64,000 nt of DNA, from assembly GCA_002840685.1 (NCBI GenBank), contig PHBU01000002.1:1-64000 (forward strand), written 5' to 3'. The position numbers and the translations under genes were made by a program. Below the pieces are notes generated by a model that searched no databases, was not told the origin of the DNA, and saw only the letters and a program-made list of their open reading frames with translations. This document shows, in pieces, positions 32,901-40,720 of this stretch; the stretch's first letter is position 1, and each line of letters starts with the position of its first letter. This DNA comes from Chloroflexi bacterium HGW-Chloroflexi-6. GTDB taxonomy: Bacteria; Chloroflexota; Anaerolineae; Anaerolineales; Villigracilaceae.

Positions 32901-33207
32901 TATCAATACCGGATATAACACTTGACTTTCTGTTCCATGAATGTGCAGTACCATTAAATTTTATTTCTGTGCCTTCTGGAAATGGAAATTGCAGAAAATC
33001 ATCAGGTAACCTATCCAGAATTTGATTAGCAGGCTGAATATTGACAGTAATCCGCTCTGACTCAAGTGTGTCAAAATCATTTTTTGAAGTAAATAGCTCG
33101 ATTCTTCCCTGAGCATTGGCTACTGGCCCCTGTTGCACAAGCAACAGCGCGAGAATCAAAACCATGCGAGAGGCCGTCAATAGATACCTGTAGTAAAAAT
33201 TTTTCAT
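26938..33207 (-). CDS. Giant secreted SLH protein with M23-like and ricin-like domains
   Basis: A protein of 2089 aa from ATG 33207, where GGGAG lies 8 bases upstream (track start 14 codons earlier). Signal peptide about 1-33 (ALLLVQQGPVANA). About 60-230 resembles an M23/LytM fold (SGIDISP, WVIIDFENGWAVRLVHI, GVHVHMDL), but the first zinc His appears replaced by Ile, so activity is doubtful. About 390-480 is ricin-B/QxW-like (NQFCLTGTKKGQAVTQRSC, DGKNQEWHIC). Several Fn3/Ig-like units follow, then a carboxypeptidase-like insert (about 1780). The last 160 residues hold three SLH repeats with VTRAQMAVFLLK. SLH domains bind cell-wall polymer, so this is a surface protein, perhaps an adhesin or sheath component. 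Confidence 0.88.
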   Translation of the reverse strand: MKNFYYRYLLTASRMVLILALLLVQQGPVANAQGRIELFTSKNDFDTLESERITVNIQPANQILDRLPDDFLQFPFPEGTEIKFNGTAHSWNRKSSVISGIDISPKATKDDNGKIVYDPIVAPASGKIIRSSTQQCWVIIDFENGWAVRLVHITNIKPTHVQRVEKNQYIADLAEDAATGACGGGWDGVHVHMDLINYGTKEPLPSLQTNHANLDYAPINGQVFSRWKVNHSDNSTFLEHIDNGEQVGSKQFFKNSTCPTPSGSQIAFYKYPLSEGRGCGEEREKAVYFYDVTDLYKSVEVPLVTIPFTPKAVKFPTKNLDPGSSLSEDKAYLIRSLSNEMVLTAKNQLSYDPWDKQHLKPYFTYWDAPVVQQPWKSLIAQRWLAIPFGNGTYYLAPAINQFCLTGTKKGQAVTQRSCSPEDGALWKLEPINGVNGDFRIRHAESNLVLAVPGSTKDFGAKLILWDQRDGKNQEWHICEATQFVVWANTTNPERINQDSDIRDYGTGNFYIGLSSRCDANAQTNLQGVASSSSSSLACNLAPFSPNSKSPQDGFSQANEAPTLYWSSGGDPEKNHLNFQVEIIGSEVSFTSSWLDTMVWRPTSLDYKYGTYQWRVRARDPELAISPWSATRSFSILSPNGLPTINFQTSNGLTETQIFSRETSWMFAGTASDPEGQLSRIEVRCSGDGCGAQSSHTGLSNWSHTRTGMSGRNEIYFVVYDKYTAFNPAGQSAASRLVTLLIDLAAPVTTPSLNGQANTSLWPAWYNQPVEVRLNAADRGTGNAHSGEQSVHYRLNGGALQTVIGSTATIPIDSDGTHTVEYYSLDKVGNVESTRSFAFQVDRTPPSLPVNLRETNSPPNNVWQNTHNIPTFAWDAATDNLSGVRGYQLYFGSDPNGIGYTNVLASEPLTWKPFPAGVPTGTYYLRARTQDVAGNWTSWATLFTFRYDNTPPENPSDVTHAAGISTDWQKATSLADFSWSVAHDEGSGIAGYYIYWGPNSAGTSATLITANSYHALEPLCAADSACTGYLRVRTVDKVGNLAESWNTVFILRYDNVPPQVNFTFNSGANETSQSLVVLNVDASDQGSGVYAARFSNNGHNWTEWEQPSPDRLWQIPAISRQSWPAYAQVIDGVGLLSEIVRHEIYFDVNPGRPNSSNYRLFDYVLVAGSGAHASDNYSARGTLGQVTDSPVSASSQYTLLNGYEAGSQAIPMEIPGFDRYGFPVGVFGNGVLTPPLQSAQYQLMFTSGGIGLPTTTTIGSTSYHHQPGFLAAVRPEAVVPPSTVQPEMPAPDPKPELTCDAPQVLINDGALYTSTVTVTLSLCAPFAVEMMLSDRDDFTGASWQPFAPRLPWTISTTGSPVEPRFVYARFKDSNGKIHAAYFDDILYDAHRPSGELLLTDDIPLQPESAGEMSAMQLSSDPGDTVSTMTLQATEDGSVALFVDGYDDNSGLSKIQLSEEIAFADAEWQPFSPVANYTPQGGDGLKTVYARFQDDAGNISGITTLQFIYDTQPQAGYLYVDPSVLPVDAATTTLYFGEYSYWEDWGCWEEGDLGCGQSEQLFEEPVIARDAVELRFGFDPNLTDAFWQSFIESAEVPVDPTQPEGTFYVQYRDAAGNISEIYSATYYIDSFAPDVSAAAEPGQGNERTLNIYAYNNLSGVAQLHLDNDPLMQDSVVTQPYTSTLAWTYDERRVVWIVAEDGVGNLSEPYPVYATEPVILEPFVTISGNAGTSGVTLSYVDGEAKVVTAGDTGLYTIAVPFGWSGTVTPSKTGYTFAPENRQYTSLENTLVNQDYVASAITDTTHPGAFDKASPVNGASDQSTSLALLWGSSSGATSYEYCFDTSDDNTCSNWVSVGANTSANLSRLAASTTYYWHVRASNAAGTTYANGNIIAFWSFSTGSPVATFEDVPVTYWAWSFIERLYNAGITGGCATTPNLLYCPDSTVTRAQMAVFLLKSMHGKSYTPPLVGGSTGFGDVATSHWAAKWIKQLAAEGITSGCGGGNYCPEAPVTRAQMAVFLLKAKNGSGYAPPALGDGSGFADVPADYWAARWIKRLAAEGITSGCGAGNYCPENSVTRAQMAVFIVKTFGLP

Positions 33208-33413
33208 CTTTAAGTCTCCCGACCCGAACAAAGCGAGGAACAGGGTCAAAATTGCGCAGTTACAAACATGCTCGCCTAGTTATTAAAGCAGACCAATTGA
33301 TAACTGCTGTTGAGCACGAAAGGCAACCCAAGCTAGCCGTCCCTTTCGACGTGTTCACGCTCAGCGTAGCAACGATGCAAATTTCCGTTCGGGTTTGGCG
33401 TCAATCTATTCAA

Positions 33414-34466
33414 TTATGGAGATTGCAAGACCAGATAATATAAACAGGTCTGGTAACTATTTTCATCTTGCAAGGTCATAAGCCCTGGTTGTTGAGAACT
33501 AACAGCGCCTTTAATAGTGTGCTCTCCTGCAGGCAAAGTAATAAGGCGTTGTCCATTCAGATTGAACCATTCATTGTTTGTCGTGCTAAAAGACTGAACA
33601 GTACTAATATTATCGACGATCAAATGAAAAGATGCCTCTTTATTAAGTGTTCCTGTAGTCTGAAAATTTGCCAGTCCCACGCTCCAGACCAAAACTTGGC
33701 TGGTTTTTTCCAATGTAAAGGTTGTAGAAAGGGTTGGCACAGGTAAAGTGGCATAACCTCCTGACAACGATACAGCTTGCTGGCTTTGCAAGCACACATT
33801 ACCGTTTGGCAGGTTTATCTTTTCAGGTGAAACGCTTCCATCAGGAGGAACAAAACTAATATCAGCCCCAAGTTTGACTCGCGTTACAGATTCATTTGCA
33901 AGTTTTTCAGTTGTAATTGCAAGATTTTCCAACTTTACAGTGCTAATACTGCCATCCGGCACAGTCAAAGCCTGCACAGCAAACGGCACACTGCCCAACT
34001 GGATGCGCGGAGTCATTTCGTTATCCGTCCCAGCCGTGATTCCCAACCACAGGCTGCCATTGCTGCTGACCAGGCTTTGCGGGATAGAATTCAGGCTGCC
34101 GAGCATAACATTGAACAAGCCATCGCTAACCTGCACGCTGTTAGGGCCAGTCCAGTTTTCTTCCCACAAGGGCACACCGTCCGTTGCGGCGCTATACAGC
34201 CGAAAAACCATCGGAACGGTATTGGTAATTGGCGTTCCGGCGCTATCGGCCAGGCGTCCCTGGTAGGGCCAGGTTCCGGTGGATGTGGTTGCGCTGGCTG
34301 GCTGCTGCCAGGGCAACGCATTTGCCGACTGCGCCCAAAACAGCGTAAGAATCACCACAAAGGTGAAGATTGCGTTGCCACGTGAGGGCAACCAGGTGCG
34401 CCAGTCCACTTGTGACAAGCTTTTGAGTAATGAAAAACGGGGTTTCGTAACGGGTTGTGATTCCAT
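33414..34466 (-). CDS. Secreted beta-rich protein with tail-fibre-like region
   Basis: A protein of 350 aa. An N-terminal cytosolic tail of about 30 residues precedes a hydrophobic signal/anchor (AIFTFVVILTLFWAQSANA). Residues about 65-170 follow the pattern YQGRLADSAGTPITNTVPMV then FRLYSAATDGVPLWEE, a domain often seen in secreted proteins of Chloroflexota, here read as a beta-sandwich. About 175-225 carries repeats of the form DGSISTVKLENLAIT as in phage tail-fibre stalks. The C-terminal 120 residues form another beta domain. It lies 206 bases upstream of the SLH gene on the same strand, and the two may form one surface structure. Confidence 0.7.
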   Translation of the reverse strand: MESQPVTKPRFSLLKSLSQVDWRTWLPSRGNAIFTFVVILTLFWAQSANALPWQQPASATTSTGTWPYQGRLADSAGTPITNTVPMVFRLYSAATDGVPLWEENWTGPNSVQVSDGLFNVMLGSLNSIPQSLVSSNGSLWLGITAGTDNEMTPRIQLGSVPFAVQALTVPDGSISTVKLENLAITTEKLANESVTRVKLGADISFVPPDGSVSPEKINLPNGNVCLQSQQAVSLSGGYATLPVPTLSTTFTLEKTSQVLVWSVGLANFQTTGTLNKEASFHLIVDNISTVQSFSTTNNEWFNLNGQRLITLPAGEHTIKGAVSSQQPGLMTLQDENSYQTCLYYLVLQSP

Positions 34467-34706
34467 AATATAGCCTCCTGTTGTATGGAAAAAATATTTC
34501 TTTTTAATGGCGGTATTCGCACGCAGTCAATTCCCCCATTCAATTTCAACCGATAAAAACTCATACCCAACTAGATTGCCCAAAAACATGAGTAATCGAA
34601 AACGCTATATTTTTATACTATGCGATATCATCCCAATCATAGTGATAAATGTCATAATTACCCGTCACTTTTCAAAAATGCAAGCGGATGTTGAAGAAAA
34701 CATCAA

Positions 34707-34748
34707 AAGAGTGATCAGGTTGCTTGTCACAGCAGCCTGATCACTCTT
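34707..34748 (-). terminator. Long hairpin, likely minus-strand terminator
   Basis: AAGAGTGATCAGGTTGCT / AGCAGCCTGATCACTCTT, nearly perfect 18-base arms with a 6-base loop; followed on the minus strand by TTTGATGTTTTC. Confidence 0.6.
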
Positions 34749-34766
34749 GAGTCTTTGCGCAAGGCG

Positions 34767-34850
34767 CTATGGTAACTCAAACGTCTTGACGATAAATACC
34801 GCCATCTGGGCATGTGTCACTGGATTCTCAGGGCGATATTTTGCGATTGC
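34767..34850 (-). pseudogene. C-terminal relic of an SLH protein
   Basis: The minus frame reads KYRPENPVTHAQMAVFIVKT then FELP-stop, nearly the same as the end of the large SLH protein (YCPENSVTRAQMAVFIVKTFGLP). An in-frame TGA lies just upstream, so only about 25 codons survive. It indicates duplication of SLH sequence together with the zinc-ribbon block. Confidence 0.7.
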
Positions 34851-34974
34851 TCACCTGTTGGTTTTTGGTCAAGGGATGCAATTCGGATTTCTTGGCCGGT
34901 ATTTGGCTATTGGGGCGCTAATCCAGAACGCGGATGTAATGGAAATCTGCCAGCGTGAAAATGTGCGCAGCCAG

Positions 34975-35385
34975 CTACTTTGTTTCGGTAGAGCGATTGT
35001 CCCGCTCCCAGCGCTGGATGGCCTGATTTAGCCAGGCGATGCGGTTGCCTTGTGGGTTTTTCTGACGCTCGAACTCAATCAGGCGTTCGGCAGCAGAGCG
35101 GTTGCCACCAACTTTGCTGAGCAGATTGTTGAACAACTCGGCCTGGTTGATGGCCGCGCCGAACAACTCATCTGCCGGGTGAGGCTTGTTGGTCAGTCTT
35201 CGAATTAACGCGCTGAACCAGTTCTCCTGTCGCGCAGGGGAGTGTGATGGCTGCCGATCAGCCTCCGGCTCATAAATATTGACACCGCAATTCGGGCAGC
35301 GGGCTAGTTCATAATAGAAATTTGCGCCACAACGACCACATTCGATTTCGTTTTCGGCGGGTTGGGGGTCAAGACTGGTGGGCAT
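34975..35385 (-). CDS. Double-zinc-ribbon-type protein, copy 2
   Basis: A protein of 136 aa, almost identical to the product of 12392..12805. It keeps CGRCGANFYYELARCPNCG, the Pro/Ser linker and the helical C-terminus ending WERDNRSTETK. The similarity extends into non-coding DNA on both sides (for example ACTATACAACATTTCAACTG upstream in both), so this is a segmental duplication of about 0.6 kb. No family recognised. The substitutions are conservative and the frame is intact in both copies, suggesting both are functional. Confidence 0.75.
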   Translation of the reverse strand: MPTSLDPQPAENEIECGRCGANFYYELARCPNCGVNIYEPEADRQPSHSPARQENWFSALIRRLTNKPHPADELFGAAINQAELFNNLLSKVGGNRSAAERLIEFERQKNPQGNRIAWLNQAIQRWERDNRSTETK

Positions 35386-35769
35386 GGGGCATTCGCTTTC
35401 TCTTGGGAATTGAACGAATTCAAATCCCTACACATTATTACCACTATACAACATTTCAACTGTATTTTTGCGTTACATTTGTCTATACTCGCGGGGAAAA
35501 ATGTTCTGACTTCGGTGCTCAAAAGGGCAACTTGTTAATGAAGATTTTCTGTATTTCCGAAAAGTCGAATTATCTCCAAAAGATAACCCACAATCCCCCG
35601 CAAATCAATTGGTCTTGCGCGGGAAGATTGTGCAGAAGTCATCGATTTTGATGTGATTTTCTATGCAATTAGCGGGGAAAAACGATTACACTTAATAGGT
35701 CTGCATATTATTTGACGGGTTGGGCGAACATTCAGATAATGTAATCTTGGTGCTTATTTTGGGTAGGTT
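35386..35769. other. Divergent intergenic region, partly duplicated
   Basis: The first 110 bases match the upstream flank of zinc-ribbon copy 1 (12806-12910). The remainder is AT-rich and leads to the second trypsin-NB-ARC gene. I see no clear operator; the ribosome site before 35770 is weak (TAGGTT). Confidence 0.45.
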
Positions 35770-38700
35770 ATGGATATCAAAACCAGCGTTGTCGCAATTC
35801 TGAATGACAAAAACAAAATCATGGGCACCGGCTTTGTGGCTGGCGAGAATTTGATTCTGACCTGCGCCCATGTGGTTGAGCAAGCTACGGCGGGATTGAA
35901 CGAGCGAGTGACCATCCGTTTTTCAGACAATTCAAAAACTGAAGCGACCGTTGAGCAATCATCCTTCAGCCCCAGTTACGAAAAGGATGTGGCACTCTTG
36001 CGCGTGATCTCGCTGCCACAGGGTATTCCGTTTCTTCCGCTGGGAAACGCCGCCGGCAGCGCGGGACATGATTTTTATGCCTACGGCTATGCCATTGTTG
36101 CGGATGTGCAAGGGATTGGTGCGCGCGGCAAAATCGTGGATATTGTGGATAATGGCCGCCTGGTACAGTTGACTTCGCAGGAACCCGATCACGGCATGAG
36201 CGGTGGACCGGTATTGGATGAACAACGCCAGGTGGTTGTAGGAATGATTAGTAAGGGAAAAGGTGTCATCGATAGTGATCAGAGTGTTCGCAATCTTCAA
36301 ACCACCTTTGCCATATCAATGGATTCAATCGCCAATACATGTACCGTGCTGAAATTGTTGCCGAGTGAGGGGTCAACAAATACTCAGCTTGAGTCTAATC
36401 AAGTTATTGCAGTTCCGGGCTATCCGCCCCATTATTTGCTCAGGGAGGCGGAACTACAAACGTTAGCCCGAATGTTAGTTTCTTTACCGGGGCCAAATTC
36501 TATCAATTCAAAACGCAAGATCACTGTCTTGCAGGGCATGGGTGGAACAGGCAAATCCGTTCTAGCCTCTGCCTTGGCCCAAGAACCAATGGTGCGGCAG
36601 TCTTTCCCAGATGGGGTTATTTGGCTGACTATCGGTAAATCTCCAGTGCTAGCCCAGTTGTTCGAACAGACAGGGGTTTTCCTCGGGAACAGCTCTTTAC
36701 AATATTCCAATATGGTGCTCGCCAAACAAAATTTGGGTAAGTTAGCTTCTTCCAAGGCCTGTCTTGTGATTTTGGATGATGCTTGGGATGCCTATTATGG
36801 AAATCTTTTTAGCGACATCTTTGTTGATCCTCGCGCTAGAATTTTGATTACAACGCGTGATAGCCGAATCGCATCGCTGTTAGATGCTCAAGAATACAAA
36901 CTTGATATGCTCACTGAGCAACAGTGTATTGATTTGCTGTTCAATTGGACAGGGAAGCATGATAAAGGCTATGCCACAATTGCTAAAAATTTGGGATATC
37001 TGCCTCTTGCCATCAAGCTTGCTGGAGCCAGGCTTTCTTTTGGTTTGACTGTATCCGAATGGTTACTGAAATTTCAAAATATCTCTGCGATAAAAACTGG
37101 TCGAAAGGCAATAGATCGGGACGACAGCCTGGAGACCAGTATAGAATTAAGTGTGGATGCCATATTTGGTTCAGGTGATGATCCGGGAGAAAAACTGCTC
37201 TATTACACTTTTGGCATCTTCAAAGATGATGTACGCATCCCCCAATGTGTTGTTGTTCAACTCTGGATGCAGATTAAACCTGGTATTGATGAATTTAAAT
37301 GCGAAGAGATTATTAATGATCTGGTGAGCCTGGCATTGGTTGAGAGAAATTCTACAGATCGAACCATTACTTTGCATGATCTCTTGCATGGATATAACCG
37401 TGAGAAACTTGGTGATCGGTTAAAGCAAACCCACCAAGATTTATTGCAGTCATACAATCCGAAAGATATTGCCTGGCATTTAATAGAAAATGATGAGTAC
37501 ATTTACTTCAACCTGTCCTATCACATGCTTGGAGCAGGGCGCGAAGCGCAACTATTTGATGTTTTGCTAGAAGCCCCTATCTGGTTAAACCGTTATCCAG
37601 CTGACAAACTGCGCGATGTTGAAGTTTTGCTAATTAGTATTTGGGACCTGTACAATGCCAAGTATCCGGTTCCCGCTGAGAAATTTCTTTTGAGATGGTT
37701 AAATCAACATCCCAAAAGGCGAAAAGATGCTCTTGTGAATTCCAAATTGGTTGCGGTCAAATGCGCCTACAAATCTGAAAATATTAGGATTTTGGCACAC
37801 AGCCTATGCCACAGAGATGCCATTGTGCAAGACGAGTCTGTTCGATATTTATTCTACTTGAGTCATGTGCATCCTGATTACTGTTGGCAGATCGTGGATG
37901 CGGCCAGCCAAAGTATTGTCCGTTTTGGATTACCGAATTTCCATATCGTTCGGGTGTTATTCCCTGTGGTTATGTTATTGCTAATTCAACAATATCGACA
38001 TTCACCCAGCGACCTGAATACCAATTTATTAGAAAGATACAAAGTTCTTCTAAGTTCAATGCTCAAAAAGGTGTTGTTCATAAACACCATGAGTAAATTC
38101 CTCTTTGGAGGAATTGCTAAATTCATTCGCACTATGCTTGTAAAGGCACTTAAACAATATGTTCGGCGCTTGCTTAGCCACAATCTCGATGCTATCAATG
38201 TAGATCCGCAGAAGCTCCGGATTACCACCAATTCGATTGAGGAGTTTTCGCGCTTCTTTGCTCTACCAGAAGGGGATAAGCAATTATTGCGTAGATTTAT
38301 CCCTTACCTAAACCGTAACTATGGTTCTTTATTAGATCTTAAAAATGAATCGATTGAGATTCACTGTCGAGGCGATATTCTCAGCATTGCATTGGTTAAT
38401 TTTGTTGGGATGGGACGAGCGTATGCAAATCCTGATCAAATATTTGAGTTTTATAGCTCTACGTTTCAGGGGGTACTTTCCTCCCAAGCGAATCAGTACA
38501 ATCGGATTGCGCGAGTTGCAGAAAGCATTTCACATGCCATGTATTCTGTTCTTGACCGGCAGAAACATATAAAGGATGAGTGGCTTTCATTCTCGAAAGA
38601 GTTAATCCAACAGCATATCGACAATACAGCGAAGGCATTTCAATATGGTGTTACATCAACCTCGATTGGCAAATATATCTACTATACTCCGATGTATTAT

Positions 38701-39222
38701 GGCGCCATCTGGAATCGTGTACATCCCAATGATCCCATTGATTTGATCGAAGAACTTCTATTTCGCGCTACCAAGCAGAATGATAGAGCCTTGTTGCTTT
38801 ATGTAATTGCAAGTCTTGGGGAACGAGCAACAAATCCTTCTAACTATGGCAGTATTCTCACCAGCTTAAAACCTTATCTAGATACAGCCGATGTTGAACT
38901 GCGGGATATTATGATCATGTCACTCGCGACTATTCGAAATAAGAATGCGGAGCAAGTTGATAATTTCCTAGAAATCAATAAAATGCGTCATCTTGGCGAG
39001 GTAGTTAAGCAGCGAAGTTATGATGAAAATATCACCGAATTGGCTCGCCGGTTTCACGAGTTCATCGTTGATTTCATGGCAGACGCCGATGATGAGATGA
39101 TGGAACAGGTGGTCAGTGTAACTCAAAAGGCCTTAGATATGTCATCTGTTGATGATGCTCTTGAAATAGCGATCAAGGAAATTATTAATCGGATGATCGC
39201 ACAGAACGCATTTTACGATTGA
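35770..39222 (+). CDS. Trypsin-like protease / NB-ARC NTPase conflict protein with alpha-helical C-terminus
   Basis: A protein of 1150 aa. Residues about 1-195 are a trypsin-like protease, clearly paralogous to the one at 21495, with ILTCAHVV (His), EKDVALLRV (Asp) and DHGMSGGPV (Ser). About 215-480 is NB-ARC: Walker A LQGMGGTGKSVLA, Walker B CLVILDDAWD, RNBS-like ILITTRDSR, and LGYLPLAIKLAGARL. The remaining 650 residues are helical without obvious TPR; short repeats such as LLLYVIASLGERA suggest HEAT-like scaffolding. So the protease module was kept while the sensor half was swapped. It begins a three-gene unit with a zinc protein and a membrane protein. Confidence 0.88.
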   Translation: MDIKTSVVAILNDKNKIMGTGFVAGENLILTCAHVVEQATAGLNERVTIRFSDNSKTEATVEQSSFSPSYEKDVALLRVISLPQGIPFLPLGNAAGSAGHDFYAYGYAIVADVQGIGARGKIVDIVDNGRLVQLTSQEPDHGMSGGPVLDEQRQVVVGMISKGKGVIDSDQSVRNLQTTFAISMDSIANTCTVLKLLPSEGSTNTQLESNQVIAVPGYPPHYLLREAELQTLARMLVSLPGPNSINSKRKITVLQGMGGTGKSVLASALAQEPMVRQSFPDGVIWLTIGKSPVLAQLFEQTGVFLGNSSLQYSNMVLAKQNLGKLASSKACLVILDDAWDAYYGNLFSDIFVDPRARILITTRDSRIASLLDAQEYKLDMLTEQQCIDLLFNWTGKHDKGYATIAKNLGYLPLAIKLAGARLSFGLTVSEWLLKFQNISAIKTGRKAIDRDDSLETSIELSVDAIFGSGDDPGEKLLYYTFGIFKDDVRIPQCVVVQLWMQIKPGIDEFKCEEIINDLVSLALVERNSTDRTITLHDLLHGYNREKLGDRLKQTHQDLLQSYNPKDIAWHLIENDEYIYFNLSYHMLGAGREAQLFDVLLEAPIWLNRYPADKLRDVEVLLISIWDLYNAKYPVPAEKFLLRWLNQHPKRRKDALVNSKLVAVKCAYKSENIRILAHSLCHRDAIVQDESVRYLFYLSHVHPDYCWQIVDAASQSIVRFGLPNFHIVRVLFPVVMLLLIQQYRHSPSDLNTNLLERYKVLLSSMLKKVLFINTMSKFLFGGIAKFIRTMLVKALKQYVRRLLSHNLDAINVDPQKLRITTNSIEEFSRFFALPEGDKQLLRRFIPYLNRNYGSLLDLKNESIEIHCRGDILSIALVNFVGMGRAYANPDQIFEFYSSTFQGVLSSQANQYNRIARVAESISHAMYSVLDRQKHIKDEWLSFSKELIQQHIDNTAKAFQYGVTSTSIGKYIYYTPMYYGAIWNRVHPNDPIDLIEELLFRATKQNDRALLLYVIASLGERATNPSNYGSILTSLKPYLDTADVELRDIMIMSLATIRNKNAEQVDNFLEINKMRHLGEVVKQRSYDENITELARRFHEFIVDFMADADDEMMEQVVSVTQKALDMSSVDDALEIAIKEIINRMIAQNAFYD

Positions 39223-39229
39223 GGATTCC

Positions 39230-39934
39230 ATGACCGACACTTATCTAAAACCGTATGCTTTGATCGATGATTCGTTCATCGAATGGCAGAAAAACTTCAA
39301 ATTTTTTCGCTTTGTGGCACGGAACCATAATTCTGCTTGGGGCGAGGGCTTTTTCAGCCGGATACTTTACAACCCTGAACTGGAAGAATATTGTGTGCAG
39401 GTGGTCAGCTATTATCGTTATCAGTTGATCCCTTTTCACATCAACGATTATCACCCGTTTTTTATCTACTATGATAAAAAAATTCAACCACTGCGTTTAA
39501 TTTATGATCCCGGACACCATAATTCGAACGTGGCAAAGATTGAAGCACAAACCCAAAATTTGACGATTATTTATCCTTGGCATCCTTTTGAATTAGGCAA
39601 AAAAAAGTTTTCGTTACCTCTTGTGCCAGTGTATCGATCATTGCACAATGATGTGCTTCTGCGTTGGTGGTTACAGCCTGGAATGCCTCAGTTCAAATTG
39701 CGTTCAAAACTTGTGGATCCCTGGCATCTAGGCCTGTTATCAAACTCTAAAATGGAGGCAGGCTCGTTTCGCGATGAAATTACTTGCCCTGTCTGTGGAA
39801 AAATCCATTTGTTCGATCGAATGGATTTTGATGGAAAAAGATTTTCGTCAACTTTTCCCTGCTGCAAAAACACAATCATTACCGCAATCTATGATCCAGA
39901 AAACATGCGCATGAGCATGGAAATTAATTCGTGA
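39230..39934 (+). CDS. Unknown protein with C-terminal zinc ribbon
   Basis: A protein of 234 aa; GAGGA precedes the ATG, 8 bases after the trypsin-NB-ARC stop. Residues about 1-180 are rich in aromatic residues and His (NDYHPFFIYYDKKIQPL, IIYPWHPFELG), suggesting a compact beta fold. About 185-215 form a ribbon with CPVCGKIH and FPCCKN. No family recognised. The stop overlaps the GTG start of the membrane protein (GTGA). Operon position suggests it works with the protease-NTPase, perhaps as sensor or target. Confidence 0.6.
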   Translation: MTDTYLKPYALIDDSFIEWQKNFKFFRFVARNHNSAWGEGFFSRILYNPELEEYCVQVVSYYRYQLIPFHINDYHPFFIYYDKKIQPLRLIYDPGHHNSNVAKIEAQTQNLTIIYPWHPFELGKKKFSLPLVPVYRSLHNDVLLRWWLQPGMPQFKLRSKLVDPWHLGLLSNSKMEAGSFRDEITCPVCGKIHLFDRMDFDGKRFSSTFPCCKNTIITAIYDPENMRMSMEINS

Positions 39935-40671
39935 AAACAAAGCTATCGTTATTGCCGATATTGTTTTTGGTCTTGATAATTCCAACAGCCATTGCAGCTA
40001 TAACGGAAATCTTTAAGTCAGTGTTGATTTGGCATTTCCGGATTGTAGATTTTTTTGATCTGGTTGTTACAGCTCCCCTTTATTTTGTGTGTTTTGTGAC
40101 GATTTACTTTTTATGGGTGCAAAACACGATATCATCACCGATCAAATGGTTGTACATATTTTGTGTTGCGCTGTTTTTATATGGTCATTCCATGCACGTG
40201 ACGGCTAATGCAATTGATACATACAGTATGGAAATTCAGGGTTATCAAGATCGAATCCCACAAGATGTTTATGAATTGGTGTATTTCCTTGATGAAACCC
40301 TGTCTCATATCCTCACATTTTTTGGCCTTTATGGCTTCTTGTTATGTTTTCTATGGATTGATGGGACAACTCCAGATAATGGGGACACAAGCAACTTTGG
40401 CGCATTGCCGTTGGGAATAATTTACGGTATTGGGCAAGGTATTGCTTTAGTAGAAGCAGGGAAAGTCTGGGTTGCTGGCTTGTTCTTTATTAGTTCCGTA
40501 ATTGTTTTTTTGTTGGTAAGTATTCGTACCCATTTGGGGTTTGGCCAGCTTTTACGGAAATCGGTGGTTGTCGTACTTTTTTCTGGGATTGTGCCAGGCC
40601 AATTGTTAAGCTTGCTTGTGTATTGGTTAATATTTGGAGATTTCATCCAGCCTTCTAAACTGGGTCTTTAG
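39931..40671 (+). CDS. Polytopic membrane protein with conserved-looking His motif
   Basis: A protein of 246 aa starting at GTG 39931 (overlap GTGA with the previous gene). It has about seven hydrophobic segments. One helix carries FLYGHSMHVTANAID (HxxxH plus Asn) and another FLDETLSHILTFFGLYG, a placement of His, Asp and Glu in helices reminiscent of CREST-type membrane hydrolases or haem-binding membrane proteins, but the match is not enough to assign a family. As the last gene of a trypsin-NB-ARC unit it could be the membrane effector of the system (inference). Confidence 0.6.
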   Translation: MKTKLSLLPILFLVLIIPTAIAAITEIFKSVLIWHFRIVDFFDLVVTAPLYFVCFVTIYFLWVQNTISSPIKWLYIFCVALFLYGHSMHVTANAIDTYSMEIQGYQDRIPQDVYELVYFLDETLSHILTFFGLYGFLLCFLWIDGTTPDNGDTSNFGALPLGIIYGIGQGIALVEAGKVWVAGLFFISSVIVFLLVSIRTHLGFGQLLRKSVVVVLFSGIVPGQLLSLLVYWLIFGDFIQPSKLGL

Positions 40672-40720
40672 TGCGATCCATAAAAAGCGAAATTGCCAGG
40701 TTGATAAAATAATTACAGCT

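Larger units (their letters stand above)
34467..34974. other. Intergenic region with SLH relic and long hairpin
   Basis: About 500 bases. The right half contains the SLH C-terminal relic and the beginning of the block shared with 12.3 kb. The left half holds no recognisable gene; the short plus-strand ORF at 34507 is featureless. Confidence 0.45.
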
